Virus record (IMG/VR): IMGVR_UViG_3300050821_005132 | Span: 1 to 40,650 of that record | Strand: one strand, 5' to 3' | Origin: a virus | Length of the DNA: 40,650 nt | Part shown: positions 1-8,194 of the stretch, piece by piece | Layout: each line of letters starts with the position of its first letter | How positions within the stretch are numbered: position 1 is the first letter of the stretch | Position numbers and translations under genes: made by a program | Notes under the pieces: model-generated | Databases searched by the model: none | Told to the model about the DNA's origin: nothing | The model's input: the letters and a program-made list of their open reading frames with translations, nothing else

Positions 1-3
1 CCC

Positions 4-38
4 CCCCGTTCGTAAAAAAACAAAACGGACGGGGTTTT
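4..38 (+). terminator. Intrinsic terminator at the joined genome ends
   Basis: A 10-bp stem can form between bases 4-13 and 25-34, all Watson-Crick except one T-G wobble, with an A-rich 11-base loop and then TTTT at 35-38. The window's last bases are also seven Cs, directly after the stop codon of the 39819-40643 gene. If the ends join, the hairpin begins immediately after that stop codon and would end the early transcript or attenuate it before the ATPase gene. Confidence 0.75.
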
Positions 39-62
39 ATTAACAACTTAACAACAAGAATC

Positions 63-1343
63 ATGAAAATCAAAACAGTAAAATTCAAGAATTTCCGGGC
101 GGTACCAGACATGGAGACAGATCTTAATGGATATAACTTTCTCCTGGTGGGGACAAACAGAGTAGGGAAGAGCTCTTTCATCAAAGGGATCCTAGCTGCT
201 ATGGGTGGAAACTTTGGAAAGGGAGCCATCAAAAACGGATTCAATCAGGCAGAGATTGAGATCAATCTGGCAGACTTCAAAGAGGACCAGCCTATTGGTG
301 ATACTGGTTATTCTTTTAGAGCTGTGATCACCAAAAAAGGAGAAGAGGAGACAGTGAAGTTAGAAGTGATTGCTCCCAATGGAATGAGAGAGACCAGGAA
401 GACAGTCATTGGATCCATAGCAGGAGAGCTGGAGCTGGATTATAATTTTGTGGAGCTTTCCAAATCAACTGCAGGAAAGAAGAAACAGGTAGAGATAGTG
501 AAGTCATACCTGGATGAAGATATCCTGAAAGACCTGTCAGTGCATGAATCAAAAGCAAAGCACCTGTTTGAACAGCGGACCGATCTGGGAAGGGCTTTGA
601 AAGCTTGCCAGGGCTTCATCAAAGAAGCTGGCCTCAATCCGGATGATTTTGTGAAATATGCCAAACCGGTGGACACTAAAGCCATGCTCCAGCTGAAGGA
701 TGAAGGATCTGCTCATAATGCAAAGGTTGACATGGTAAAGGAAAGATGGTCAATCCGAGAGAAAAAAATCAAAGAAGTAAAAGAACAAATTGATACTTTG
801 ATAAAGGAGCAGGCTCAGCTTTGTCAGCAAAATGCAGATGCTACCCAATGGTTAATTGAAAACACTCCTGTTTCTCTGGAGAAACTTAATCAGGACATTG
901 CCGGTGCAGAGCAGCACAATAAAATGAATTACCAGGTTTCCATGCTTACTAAAAAGCAAAAGGAAGCTGCAGAGCTGGAGACAAATGTGGAAGACCTGAC
1001 AGTGGAAATAAATCTGACCAAACAGGCCATCAGTGATGTGGTGAAGCAAATGGTATTTCCTATTGAGGGCCTTTCCTATGATGATGATAACGTATACTAT
1101 CATGGAAAGCTGGTGGACACTGAGAATATGTCCACAGCTGAGATCATGATATTGGAAGCAGAGCTGAAAATGTGTAAAGCTCCCGGGGTGGAAGTTATCT
1201 TCATTCAGAGAGGAGAATCCATGGGAAGGGAGCTGCTCCAGGAGCTTCAGGCAAAAGCTGAGGAAAAAGGCTTCCAGATTATCATGGAGAAGGTGGACAT
1301 GGATACCGCATCCCTGAAAGTAGAATTGATGCCCCAATACTAA
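63..1343 (+). CDS. AAA ATPase, RecF/SMC-like
   Basis: This 426-residue protein probably works in phage DNA replication or recombination as an ABC-type ATPase of the RecF/SMC/Rad50 class. The N-terminus is the typical MKIKxxxFKNFR start, followed by a Walker A motif (GTNRVGKSS, residues 30-38). The middle, roughly residues 210-325, is charged and looks coiled-coil, and the C-terminus folds back into an ATPase half with an STAE-type signature. It is followed after 7 bases by a zinc-finger gene and then by the helicase genes, which supports a replication role. No nuclease partner (SbcD-like) is visible. The class assignment is firm; the exact function is inferred. Confidence 0.75.
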   Translation: MKIKTVKFKNFRAVPDMETDLNGYNFLLVGTNRVGKSSFIKGILAAMGGNFGKGAIKNGFNQAEIEINLADFKEDQPIGDTGYSFRAVITKKGEEETVKLEVIAPNGMRETRKTVIGSIAGELELDYNFVELSKSTAGKKKQVEIVKSYLDEDILKDLSVHESKAKHLFEQRTDLGRALKACQGFIKEAGLNPDDFVKYAKPVDTKAMLQLKDEGSAHNAKVDMVKERWSIREKKIKEVKEQIDTLIKEQAQLCQQNADATQWLIENTPVSLEKLNQDIAGAEQHNKMNYQVSMLTKKQKEAAELETNVEDLTVEINLTKQAISDVVKQMVFPIEGLSYDDDNVYYHGKLVDTENMSTAEIMILEAELKMCKAPGVEVIFIQRGESMGRELLQELQAKAEEKGFQIIMEKVDMDTASLKVELMPQY

Positions 1344-1350
1344 CCCTGTA

Positions 1351-1746
1351 ATGAACAGGATATTCCTCGGACTTGAATGTCCCTATTGTGGGAAAGACTC
1401 AGAACTCATAGACAGCAAAGAAATGTATCACGGTACCAGTTATGGAATGATGTACATATGCCGGCCATGTCAGGCATGGGTAGGATGTCATAAAGGCACC
1501 ACGAGATCCCTGGGAAGGCTGGCAAATGATACCCTCCGCAAACTGAAGCATGAAGCCCATGAGCATTTTGATATTCTGTGGAGAAAGAAAATGCATCAGC
1601 AGGATGTATCCAAAGGAATAGCCAGGGCAAAAGCTTATATCTGGTTAAGCGACATGATGGGAACGGATCCTGAGTTAACCCACATAGGGATGTTCAATGA
1701 GGAGCAATGTGAACGTGTAATAGAATTTTGTAAACCCTATCTATAA
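1351..1746 (+). CDS. DUF3268-like zinc-finger protein
   Basis: This 131-residue protein matches the phage-borne DUF3268 zinc-finger family. The first Cys pair is CPYC at residues 10-13 and the second is CRPC at 37-40, followed by the family's AWVGCHKGT and GRLAND segments. Near the C-terminus are a WLSDMMG-type helix and HIGMFNEEQC. The biochemical role of the family is not known; members often lie among phage replication genes, as here between an ATPase and a helicase loader. The two CxxC pairs most likely bind one zinc ion. The family assignment is confident; function is open. Confidence 0.75.
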   Translation: MNRIFLGLECPYCGKDSELIDSKEMYHGTSYGMMYICRPCQAWVGCHKGTTRSLGRLANDTLRKLKHEAHEHFDILWRKKMHQQDVSKGIARAKAYIWLSDMMGTDPELTHIGMFNEEQCERVIEFCKPYL

Positions 1747-1748
1747 TT

Positions 1749-2378
1749 ATGGCAAAAGATCCCGCATTCCTTTTTTACCCAGGTGATTATCTGAGAGATA
1801 CGCAAAATTTGAGTGAAAAATCACAAGTGGCTTATGATAGAATCATGTGTGAACATATGAGAAACATATGTATTTCACAGCAACAGCTCCATTTCTTCAC
1901 AAAAAGGCTTTCTCCGGAGGAAGTTTCTGAATTGATGATGGTGTTAACTCAAATTGATGGCGGTTATCAGATCGAATGGGTGGCTTTAAGTATCGAAAAA
2001 AGAAAGAGTTATAGTCAGTCAAGGTCTGATAATAGGAAGGGTAAAGTAAAAGAAGATATCAAAATCACATCTAAATCATATGTTACACATATGGTAAATG
2101 AAAATGCAATTGAAAATGTAATTGGTTTAGATGAAATTAAAAAAGAAGTTTCAAATCATAAAATTTGGTTAGAATCCTTCTGCATGAGTCATCATGTAGA
2201 TGAACCAGATATCATCCGGCACCTGGATAAATTCATCCTGCATCACCGCAAGCAGGGAAAAGAGACATCATCTATCCGGGAGTTCAAAACATACTTTGCC
2301 AATTGGAGCAGATTAAATCCTCCCACCGTTGGTGTATCTGGAGGTGAATTTTCAACAAACACAATAGAAAGCGCATGA
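1749..2378 (+). CDS. Replisome organiser / helicase-loader-like protein
   Basis: This 209-residue protein begins with a DUF1376-like segment (FYPGDYLRDTQ, then a predicted winged-helix region of about 90 residues). That arrangement is typical of phage replication initiators that sit directly upstream of DnaB helicases. The middle is Lys/Ser rich and looks flexible. The C-terminal 70 residues contain a helical region (IRHLDKFILHH, FKTYFANW) resembling DnaT/helicase-loader tails. The stop overlaps the start of dnaB by four bases (ATGA), so the two are probably translationally coupled. Role: bringing DnaB to the phage origin, inferred from context and domain pattern. Confidence 0.6.
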   Translation: MAKDPAFLFYPGDYLRDTQNLSEKSQVAYDRIMCEHMRNICISQQQLHFFTKRLSPEEVSELMMVLTQIDGGYQIEWVALSIEKRKSYSQSRSDNRKGKVKEDIKITSKSYVTHMVNENAIENVIGLDEIKKEVSNHKIWLESFCMSHHVDEPDIIRHLDKFILHHRKQGKETSSIREFKTYFANWSRLNPPTVGVSGGEFSTNTIESA

Positions 2379-3757
2379 TAGACCAAAAAATGCCGAATGC
2401 AATAGAATTGGAGGCGGTGGTTCTGGGTGCAATTCTTCAAGAGTCTGGATTAGGTGATGAGATATTCCCTCTTCTTCCTCCTCTTGCTTTTTACGATGAC
2501 AAGCATGAGATTATATACCGGGCCATCTTGGAGATGAGTAAAGACACAGGGAAGAAAGTTGACAGCCTTACTCTGGGACAATTTCTCAATTCAAAGAAGC
2601 TCTTGGATCAAGCAGGAGGATTTCAATATCTATCCCAGATCTCCCAGGGATATGTCACGGAGGAGCATGTCATTTTCCATGCACACCTTATCCGGGATCG
2701 ATATCTGCAGCGACTGATTATAAATGGATGCTCAGGAACCATGCAGAGGGCTTTTGATGGATTTGAAGTAGCTGATGCATATGATAATCTCCGGAAGCTA
2801 ATCGATGAGGTGGATGGGATCCTTTCCAATAATTCAAAAGATGATTCCTTTGGATCTATAGTAGAAAGATCCATTACCAGAGCACAAACCAGGGAGGAGA
2901 TAGTAAAAAAAGGAGGACACCTTGGAATACCAACGGGATTGACAGATTTGAATAAACAGATCGGAGGATGGCAACCACAAAAAGTATATATCGTTGGTGC
3001 TCGCCCTTCAATGGGGAAGACTGCCCTCATGCTTCACTTTGCCAAATCAGCAGCCAAAGCTCTCGAACCACCAGCTGTATTTTCTTTGGAGACTGATGAT
3101 CTTTCCCTGGTGGACCGGGTGATCATTGGAGAGAGCGGAGTAAAAGCTCAGAATTTCCGAATGGGCCTGATGGATGAAATGGAATGGAGGCAGGTACGGG
3201 ATGCTCAGATCCGTATCAAAGACCTACACATCCACATCGATGATACAAGCTCTGTCACGGTATCCCGGATCCGAGCAAAATGCCGACATCTTCAGAAGAA
3301 GGGTAAACTGAAAGTTCTTTTCCTGGATTATGTTCAACTGATGGAAGGGGAAGAAGGAAACAACCGGGAACAGCAGCTGTCTAAAATATCCAGAGGTCTG
3401 AAACGATTGGCCAGGGATTTGAATATACCGGTAGTTCTTCTCGCACAACTTTCAAGGAAAGTGGAAGACAAGGAAGGGAAAAAACCAGGCATGAGTGATA
3501 TCAGGGAGTGTGGATCCCTGGAGCAGGATGCAGATGTGATCATGTTTCCTTGGCGCCCTTCGTATTACAAAAAGGATGCTATGGATGGAAATGAAAGCTG
3601 GAAAAATAAGGGGGCGTTAGTGATTGTGAAAAACAAAGAAGGGGCCACCGGTGATGTGAAGTTTACCCACAATTCTAATTTAACTCAATTCTATGACTAT
3701 GTCCCAGAAGGATCCAACATCATCACATCCTCAGAACAAACCGATTTACCATTTTGA
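2375..3757 (+). CDS. dnaB: Replicative DNA helicase DnaB
   Basis: This 460-residue protein is a full-length DnaB-family helicase, the hexameric motor that unwinds DNA at the fork. The N-terminal domain opens with the usual NAIELEAVVLGAIL helix. Walker A (GARPSMGKTA) lies near residue 208 and Walker B (VLFLDYVQLM) near 315. The conserved segments LAQLSRKVE, SDIRECGSLEQDAD and NKEGATGDV follow in order. It starts inside the stop of the helicase-loader-like gene. No DNA polymerase or primase gene is visible in the window, so the phage likely recruits the host polymerase through this helicase. Confidence 0.95.
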   Translation: MIDQKMPNAIELEAVVLGAILQESGLGDEIFPLLPPLAFYDDKHEIIYRAILEMSKDTGKKVDSLTLGQFLNSKKLLDQAGGFQYLSQISQGYVTEEHVIFHAHLIRDRYLQRLIINGCSGTMQRAFDGFEVADAYDNLRKLIDEVDGILSNNSKDDSFGSIVERSITRAQTREEIVKKGGHLGIPTGLTDLNKQIGGWQPQKVYIVGARPSMGKTALMLHFAKSAAKALEPPAVFSLETDDLSLVDRVIIGESGVKAQNFRMGLMDEMEWRQVRDAQIRIKDLHIHIDDTSSVTVSRIRAKCRHLQKKGKLKVLFLDYVQLMEGEEGNNREQQLSKISRGLKRLARDLNIPVVLLAQLSRKVEDKEGKKPGMSDIRECGSLEQDADVIMFPWRPSYYKKDAMDGNESWKNKGALVIVKNKEGATGDVKFTHNSNLTQFYDYVPEGSNIITSSEQTDLPF

Positions 3758-3773
3758 ATTAGATTATGATCTC

Positions 3774-3995
3774 ATGAAATTCCTACAAAATATCCTACTG
3801 GAGATGAAGGATGATCAGACCAAACGGGTGGTTATAACGGATCCCAGATTCGGTCAGAAGCTGGAGCTACTATGCTGGCTATGGGATTGTGGATGGTGTA
3901 CAGAAAAAGGTTTTGGAATTAGTTTTGATTTCAAAGTAAGACAAGTGTCAGGCCTGGATCCATTTATACGGATTCGTAAATACATTATCGGATGA
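3774..3995 (+). CDS. Small protein of unknown function
   Basis: A 73-residue protein from the ATG at 3774; an alternative ATG at 3693 would add 27 residues inside the end of dnaB and is less likely. I do not recognise a family. It begins with a hydrophobic/charged helix (MKFLQNILLEMKD) and contains a Trp/Cys-rich segment (CWLWDCGWC) that could bind metal or pack a small core. Its stop overlaps the next tiny gene by ATGA, which supports both as real members of the replication operon. Confidence 0.5.
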   Translation: MKFLQNILLEMKDDQTKRVVITDPRFGQKLELLCWLWDCGWCTEKGFGISFDFKVRQVSGLDPFIRIRKYIIG

Positions 3996-4123
3996 AAGGA
4001 AGATGTAGAAAATATAAATGCTATCAGTTTCCATTCTCGGAAGGATTATGTATTAGACATTGGGCTGAAGCAAATCAGGATAAAGTGAAGATTATCAAAC
4101 CAATTAAAAAATCAAAGCCATGA
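3992..4123 (+). CDS. Tiny Cys-rich basic protein
   Basis: A 43-residue ORF linked by ATGA overlaps at both ends, to the gene before it and to the HTH gene after it. The N-terminal half has Cys at residues 5, 10 and 20 (RCRKYKCYQF, GLCIRHW), a pattern like half of a zinc knuckle completed by His23. The C-terminus is Lys/Ile rich. Function unknown; the exact double overlap is the main support for its being translated. Confidence 0.5.
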   Translation: MKGRCRKYKCYQFPFSEGLCIRHWAEANQDKVKIIKPIKKSKP

Positions 4124-4380
4124 ATATTTCTATTCCACTTCAAATGGCAATGCACCGTAAAAAGCTGACTCCGGAAAAACTGGCTGAACAATCAGGTGTT
4201 AGTTTATCAACCATCTATAAAATGCGTTTAGGATGGGAAGATTATAATATGTCTGTTTTGCAGGCTCTTTTTGAAGTGTTACAGCTGGAGCTCCAGGTGG
4301 TTTCGAAAAAAGACACCGCAGCAGATCTATCCGAAGATCAATTAAGAAGAATCAATAATTTTTTAACCCGTAATTATTAA
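4120..4380 (+). CDS. XRE-type helix-turn-helix regulator
   Basis: An 86-residue protein whose first 60 residues form a compact Cro/C1-type HTH: MHRKKLTPEKLAEQSGVS, then LSTIYKMRLG as recognition helix. A short helical tail (LSEDQLRRINNFL) follows. It lacks the long C-terminal dimerisation or peptidase domain of lambdoid repressors, so it is more likely a Cro-like or copy-number regulator than a lysogeny repressor. It lies 27 bases before the ParB-like gene, which it may regulate. Confidence 0.7.
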   Translation: MNISIPLQMAMHRKKLTPEKLAEQSGVSLSTIYKMRLGWEDYNMSVLQALFEVLQLELQVVSKKDTAADLSEDQLRRINNFLTRNY

Positions 4381-4407
4381 TTAATCAAATAACCAAAAAC
4401 AACACGC

Positions 4408-6183
4408 ATGAAAAAAGAAACAGTGAAAACACCGCCTAATCCGGCAAAGACAGTAATGCAGAGTGTCAAGCTCTCTGATATTGTGATCGGAGACAGTAAT
4501 CCGAGAAAAGATTTCGATAAAGATGATATCGCCGAGCTGTCAGCCTCTATCAAAAATCAAGGAGTGCTGCAGCCCATTCTTCTCAGACCAAAGGGAAAGA
4601 AGTATGAACTCGTTTGTGGTGAGCGACGCATGAGGGCTTCCAAAGCTGCCGGCCTGATAGAAATCCCTGCCAATATCCGGACCCTTACCGATGATGAGGC
4701 ACTGGAGTGTCAGATCACCGAGAATCTCATGCGTAAGGATGTACACCCGATGGAAGAGGCTAATGCCTTTCAGGATCTCATCACCCGCAAAAAATGGAAG
4801 ATAGAGGAGTTGGCTAATCGGATCGGCAAATCAGCCACTTACATCGCTGGCCGCCTGAAGCTCAATGATCTCATCCCGGCATTCCAGAAGGCATTCTTCA
4901 AGGAACGGATGAGTCTTTCGGATGCACTCCGGGTATCACGGATCCATAAGAACTCTCAGGCTGAAATGTGGGAGGAGGATTTTTCCAATGATGAGGAGAT
5001 CGAAATAGACAGCCATTACCTCAAGAGTTACCAGGGGGATCTGTCTGATGCTCCTTTCGACACCAAGGATCCTGGCCTCAACAAAACAATGGGCTCCTGC
5101 GGATCCTGCCCGTTCAATTCAGCATCCAATACCCTTCTATTCCCTGAGGGCGGGAAAGCTATCTGCACGAATATCTCCTGCTTTTCTGGCAAGGCGAAAG
5201 CATCCTTTGATCAGCAGCTTAAAGCAGCTCTGAACGATCCTTCTGTCATCCTGGTAAGCGACAACTGGCAGTTTGAGGCTAAGGCTAAGGAGCTGATCTC
5301 GAAAGGCCATACCGTTCTCATTAAACGCAGTCTGACTATTCTTGAGGCTCCCGAAGCTCCGGAGATGGCTGATTTTGAAAGTAATCTAAAAGTGGGTGTT
5401 TTCGATACCAAGAAGGAAATGATGGAAGACTTCAAATCAGCTAAAGAAGATTACGAGAAGGAGCTGAAGGCTTACGAAAAGGAAAAGACTGCTGGCAAGC
5501 TCACCCGGGCCTTTGTGGTGGAGGGGGATGATGCCGGTAAGTACTGGCTGGTGAAAAAGAAATCAGAACCGGCTCCTGGGGCTAAGGCAACAACTGCTGG
5601 CGCCGTAAAAGAGAAGATCGCTGAAGGCAAAGCAACAAAGGCCGATATCGAGGGCGAGATTAAGCGCATCGAGGAGCGCCTGAAGCGATCCAACGAGATC
5701 GAGGATGGTGAGGTGAGGGATAAGGTGTTTGATCTGATTTGTGAAAACGAAGATGAATTCTTTGCCTTTAACATCAACAAGATGACAGGCCTGCAGGCAG
5801 CAATTGTTATCCTCAGTAACGAATGCCAAATGTACACTGATGAGTTCCAGAAAGCCATTGGTTTTGATGGGAGTGACGAGGATATGTGGGCCCATCTTTC
5901 CACAATGACCGATAAGCAGCTGGTGGATGCCATCGTTTCCATTTCCCGTTTTGTGGTGGTGGATTCATTCGCAATCAGTCAGGATCATGAATATCATGTC
6001 ATCGAAGCGATGGCTAAGGAGTTCAAAGGGGATGATGTTCAGGCTCTCCATGCGGAACAATCTAACAATGCTGTGGACCGTAAACTCAAAGCTGATAAAC
6101 GAATTGAGGCTATGAAGAAGGAACTTCCTGAACAGAAAAAAGGAAAAGGGCTCGCGGCTCTTTTGCCTGAGGCCAAAAAGTAA
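4408..6183 (+). CDS. Large ParB-like CTPase/DNA-binding protein
   Basis: This 591-residue protein has a full ParB/Spo0J N-terminal domain. Visible parts are LSDIVIGDSNPRKDFD, the GERRMRA CTP-binding motif (residues 71-77), ENLMRKDVHPMEEA (105-118) and an HTH (IEELANRIGKSATYIAGRL). A Cys cluster follows (CGSCPFN and a second CxxxxC) that may bind zinc. The second half is a long Lys/Glu-rich helical region ending in GKGLAALLPEAKK. No ParA ATPase is present, so classical partition is unlikely to be complete. Possible roles are a replication or transcription factor, or use of a host ParA. The gene ends 15 bases before a strong terminator. Confidence 0.85.
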   Translation: MKKETVKTPPNPAKTVMQSVKLSDIVIGDSNPRKDFDKDDIAELSASIKNQGVLQPILLRPKGKKYELVCGERRMRASKAAGLIEIPANIRTLTDDEALECQITENLMRKDVHPMEEANAFQDLITRKKWKIEELANRIGKSATYIAGRLKLNDLIPAFQKAFFKERMSLSDALRVSRIHKNSQAEMWEEDFSNDEEIEIDSHYLKSYQGDLSDAPFDTKDPGLNKTMGSCGSCPFNSASNTLLFPEGGKAICTNISCFSGKAKASFDQQLKAALNDPSVILVSDNWQFEAKAKELISKGHTVLIKRSLTILEAPEAPEMADFESNLKVGVFDTKKEMMEDFKSAKEDYEKELKAYEKEKTAGKLTRAFVVEGDDAGKYWLVKKKSEPAPGAKATTAGAVKEKIAEGKATKADIEGEIKRIEERLKRSNEIEDGEVRDKVFDLICENEDEFFAFNINKMTGLQAAIVILSNECQMYTDEFQKAIGFDGSDEDMWAHLSTMTDKQLVDAIVSISRFVVVDSFAISQDHEYHVIEAMAKEFKGDDVQALHAEQSNNAVDRKLKADKRIEAMKKELPEQKKGKGLAALLPEAKK

Positions 6184-6198
6184 AAACCTGCCATGGTT

Positions 6199-6232
6199 CC
6201 GGGAGAGTGAGGATAGCTTTCCCGGTTTTTTT
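6199..6232 (+). terminator. Intrinsic terminator after the ParB-like gene
   Basis: CCGGGA at 6199-6204 pairs with TCCCGG at 6220-6225. The stem extends inward by four more pairs including two wobbles, and a run of seven Ts follows at 6226-6232. It lies 15 bases after the stop codon and should end the replication operon. Confidence 0.85.
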
Positions 6233-6260
6233 ATATATTGCACTGCTGAAACTGACAAAA

Positions 6261-6350
6261 ATGAAGCAAGCTGTGAAAGAATCTTTAAAGTGGCTTATAA
6301 TCAAAATGATTGTAGCTGCTGCCATTATAGCAGTTTTTAAATGCACATAA
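6261..6350 (+). CDS. Tiny single-span membrane peptide
   Basis: A 29-residue ORF: a basic start (MKQAVKESLKW) followed by a hydrophobic stretch of about 15 residues (LIIKMIVAAAIIAVF) and a short KCT tail. This is the layout of a small inner-membrane peptide. It stands alone between a terminator and the folded noncoding segment, so it would need its own promoter in the 28-base gap. Its length makes chance possible. Confidence 0.35.
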   Translation: MKQAVKESLKWLIIKMIVAAAIIAVFKCT

Positions 6351-6556
6351 GGGGAAAGTGTCAGATGACAGCTGTCCCTGTCTGGATAATTGGGCTTTAG
6401 ATCTCTAACTGTATTGAGCCCCCGCTGCACCGCCCTGCAGTTTGTAAATGGTACAGGATGGGTAAAATCGGTGACACTTGAAAGCATCTTGCCGATTAAT
6501 CTATTTGAATGACTGACAGCAGGCAAAGACCGCTCCCTTCGGGGATAACTTTTTTA
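6351..6556 (+). ncRNA. Candidate structured RNA upstream of ninG
   Basis: No plus-strand ORF is visible here, yet the sequence folds well on paper. AAGTGTCA (6356-6363) pairs with TGACACTT (6472-6479). Inside it CCTGT (6377-6381) pairs with ACAGG (6453-6457). Within that junction lie two hairpins, GGGCT/AGCCC (6392-6396/6417-6421) and CTGCA/TGCAG (6425-6429/6436-6440). A further helix TTGCC/GGCAA (6489-6493/6522-6526) and a CCC-TTCG-GGG hairpin followed by six Ts come next. The nested order fits a multibranch RNA with a weak terminator. It could be a small RNA or a leader controlling ninG. The class is not recognised. Confidence 0.45.
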
Positions 6557-6572
6557 GATCATCCATTTGTAA

Positions 6573-7043
6573 ATGAGCTTCACGCCGGGATTCCATCCTG
6601 ATCCTAAAAAGGAATCGTTAAAACCAAAGCGCCCCCGCGTAAAAATTGGTAGCATTCAAAAAGAAACATCAAGGCTTATTCAGGAAGCTGATAGGCTTTT
6701 TTCCATTTATATCCGGTCTAGGGAAGCTGATCAATATGGGATGGTAAGATGTTTCACCTGTGGGACTAGGGCTACCTGGAAAGTCATGCAATGTGGCCAT
6801 TTTGTCGGGAGAGCCAATTTTTCCACCCGGTGGCATGATGAGAATTGTCAAATACAATGTCAGACCTGCAATGTAATTAAACATGGTAATTTGGCAGAGT
6901 ATGCCAAAAATCTGGATCTGAAGTACGGGGAAGGAACTGCTGATGAACTCAGAGCCCTTTCCCGGCTCATCCAGAGAATGAATGAGAATGATCTTCGGAA
7001 GTTAATAGTATCAATCAAATCCAAAATCCACCCATCAATATGA
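6573..7043 (+). CDS. ninG: NinG/Rap-like recombination protein
   Basis: This 156-residue protein matches the lambda NinG (Rap) family of Holliday-junction and branched-DNA nucleases that act in phage recombination. Cys pairs CFTC (residues 60-63) and C-x-H at 74-76 (QCGHFVGR) are followed by the family block ANFSTRWHDENC, CQTCNVIKHG and AEYAKNLDLKYG. These residues form the zinc-binding core. The gene follows the folded segment 6351-6556 and its stop overlaps the next start (ATGA). With the RecF-like ATPase and the ssDNA-binding-like protein it would complete a small recombination set. Confidence 0.85.
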   Translation: MSFTPGFHPDPKKESLKPKRPRVKIGSIQKETSRLIQEADRLFSIYIRSREADQYGMVRCFTCGTRATWKVMQCGHFVGRANFSTRWHDENCQIQCQTCNVIKHGNLAEYAKNLDLKYGEGTADELRALSRLIQRMNENDLRKLIVSIKSKIHPSI

Positions 7044-8194
7044 AAACAATGGAAAATGAAAAGAATTACCTACTGACAGGAGTAACGCATGAATTAAAAT
7101 GTTGGCCCGAATATTACAAATATGTAAGGGACGGTAGTAAGCCATTTGAAGTTAGAAAGAATGACCGAAACTATCAGGTAGGAGATATTCTGAACCTAAA
7201 AGAATGGCATCCAGATAACGGATATACCGGAGTAGGAACACAGGTTGTTGTAACCTATATTCTTTCCTCGAACATTTTCAATCCCCTTCCCGCTGGATTC
7301 GTAGTTATGGGTATCGCTCCCTACCTCGTCCCCTCCACCGAGCTAAAGCAAGCCGAGAGGATGAGGGAGGCTTACGATGAATATATACAGCTTTTAACAG
7401 ATGAGATTTCCGAGCTTGCTGGGATGGCTGCTGTTCATGGATGGAAGTCTACGCGACATGAAAAAGGTATTGAGCTTCGTAAGAAAATTCAAGACCTCTG
7501 TACCCTCTCAGAGAATCCCGAAGAGAATCCAGGGAAGGGGGAAGAGAAGCCATTGAATGATATAACCTTCGATAAAGAGGAAGAAAGACTTGTAAATGAA
7601 TTAGCTAAAAAGGGTATCGCTCCTACGTCTACAATAGTTATGGATTTCACAGAAGGATTCAGAGCTTGTACATCATTCGTTAATAAACATCTGGATGCCA
7701 CCTTTTCAGACTTACAGAAACAGGCAAAAGTTCAGCCGGAGCAACAAAAGGCGGGGAGTGTGGAACAGGAGAAGGAGGTGAGTGCGGAGGAATTTTTAAA
7801 GAGTAAATTCGATGTTTCAACATCTTCTGATGGAACAAATCGTTGTATATATGAACCACTTGAATCGGTAGTAGAGGCAATGGAAGAATACGCCTCCCTT
7901 CGCTCCTCTGTAACAATGACAGGGTGGCCGAGTGAGGAGGAGATAAGAAAAGAAATTGAAGATGAATTATTTAGAATTGACCCTACGGAAGTCCAATCTT
8001 GGAATTGGTTTTCAACAGGTGCTGAGTATATAATAAAATACCTCCGCACCCGTCTTGCTCCGGTGGATATGGAGAAGGAGTTGGAGGAAGCACTTAATGA
8101 TGGTTGGAGAATTGGAAACAATGGAGAAACCTATAGCTTTAGACGATGGTATGCTCAGTTACTAAAGGACAGAAAGGAGGGGAAAGGAATATGA
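7040..8194 (+). CDS. DUF3850 (PUA/ASCH-like) domain protein with long extension
   Basis: The first 95 residues of this 384-residue protein match DUF3850: THELKCWPEYYKYVRDGSKPFEVRKNDR, then YQVGDILNLKEW and a GFVVMGI end. The domain is a PUA/ASCH-like fold thought to bind RNA or modified nucleotides. The remaining 290 residues are acidic and helical (many Glu/Lys runs, a WPSEEEIRKEIEDEL segment and a WRIGNNGETYSFRRWY end) and are not recognised. Free-standing DUF3850 proteins are much shorter, so this is a fusion or a long extension. Both ends overlap their neighbours by ATGA. Confidence 0.65.
   Translation: MKTMENEKNYLLTGVTHELKCWPEYYKYVRDGSKPFEVRKNDRNYQVGDILNLKEWHPDNGYTGVGTQVVVTYILSSNIFNPLPAGFVVMGIAPYLVPSTELKQAERMREAYDEYIQLLTDEISELAGMAAVHGWKSTRHEKGIELRKKIQDLCTLSENPEENPGKGEEKPLNDITFDKEEERLVNELAKKGIAPTSTIVMDFTEGFRACTSFVNKHLDATFSDLQKQAKVQPEQQKAGSVEQEKEVSAEEFLKSKFDVSTSSDGTNRCIYEPLESVVEAMEEYASLRSSVTMTGWPSEEEIRKEIEDELFRIDPTEVQSWNWFSTGAEYIIKYLRTRLAPVDMEKELEEALNDGWRIGNNGETYSFRRWYAQLLKDRKEGKGI

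Noticed and set aside
852-1337. Minus-strand open frame of 161 codons opposite the ATPase gene
   Set aside because: Cys/His/Phe-rich composition opposite a gene with clear Walker motifs; no promoter or neighbour supports it.
6351-6556. Group I intron or tRNA
   Set aside because: No conserved group I core or cloverleaf with anticodon arm could be found, and no split gene flanks it.
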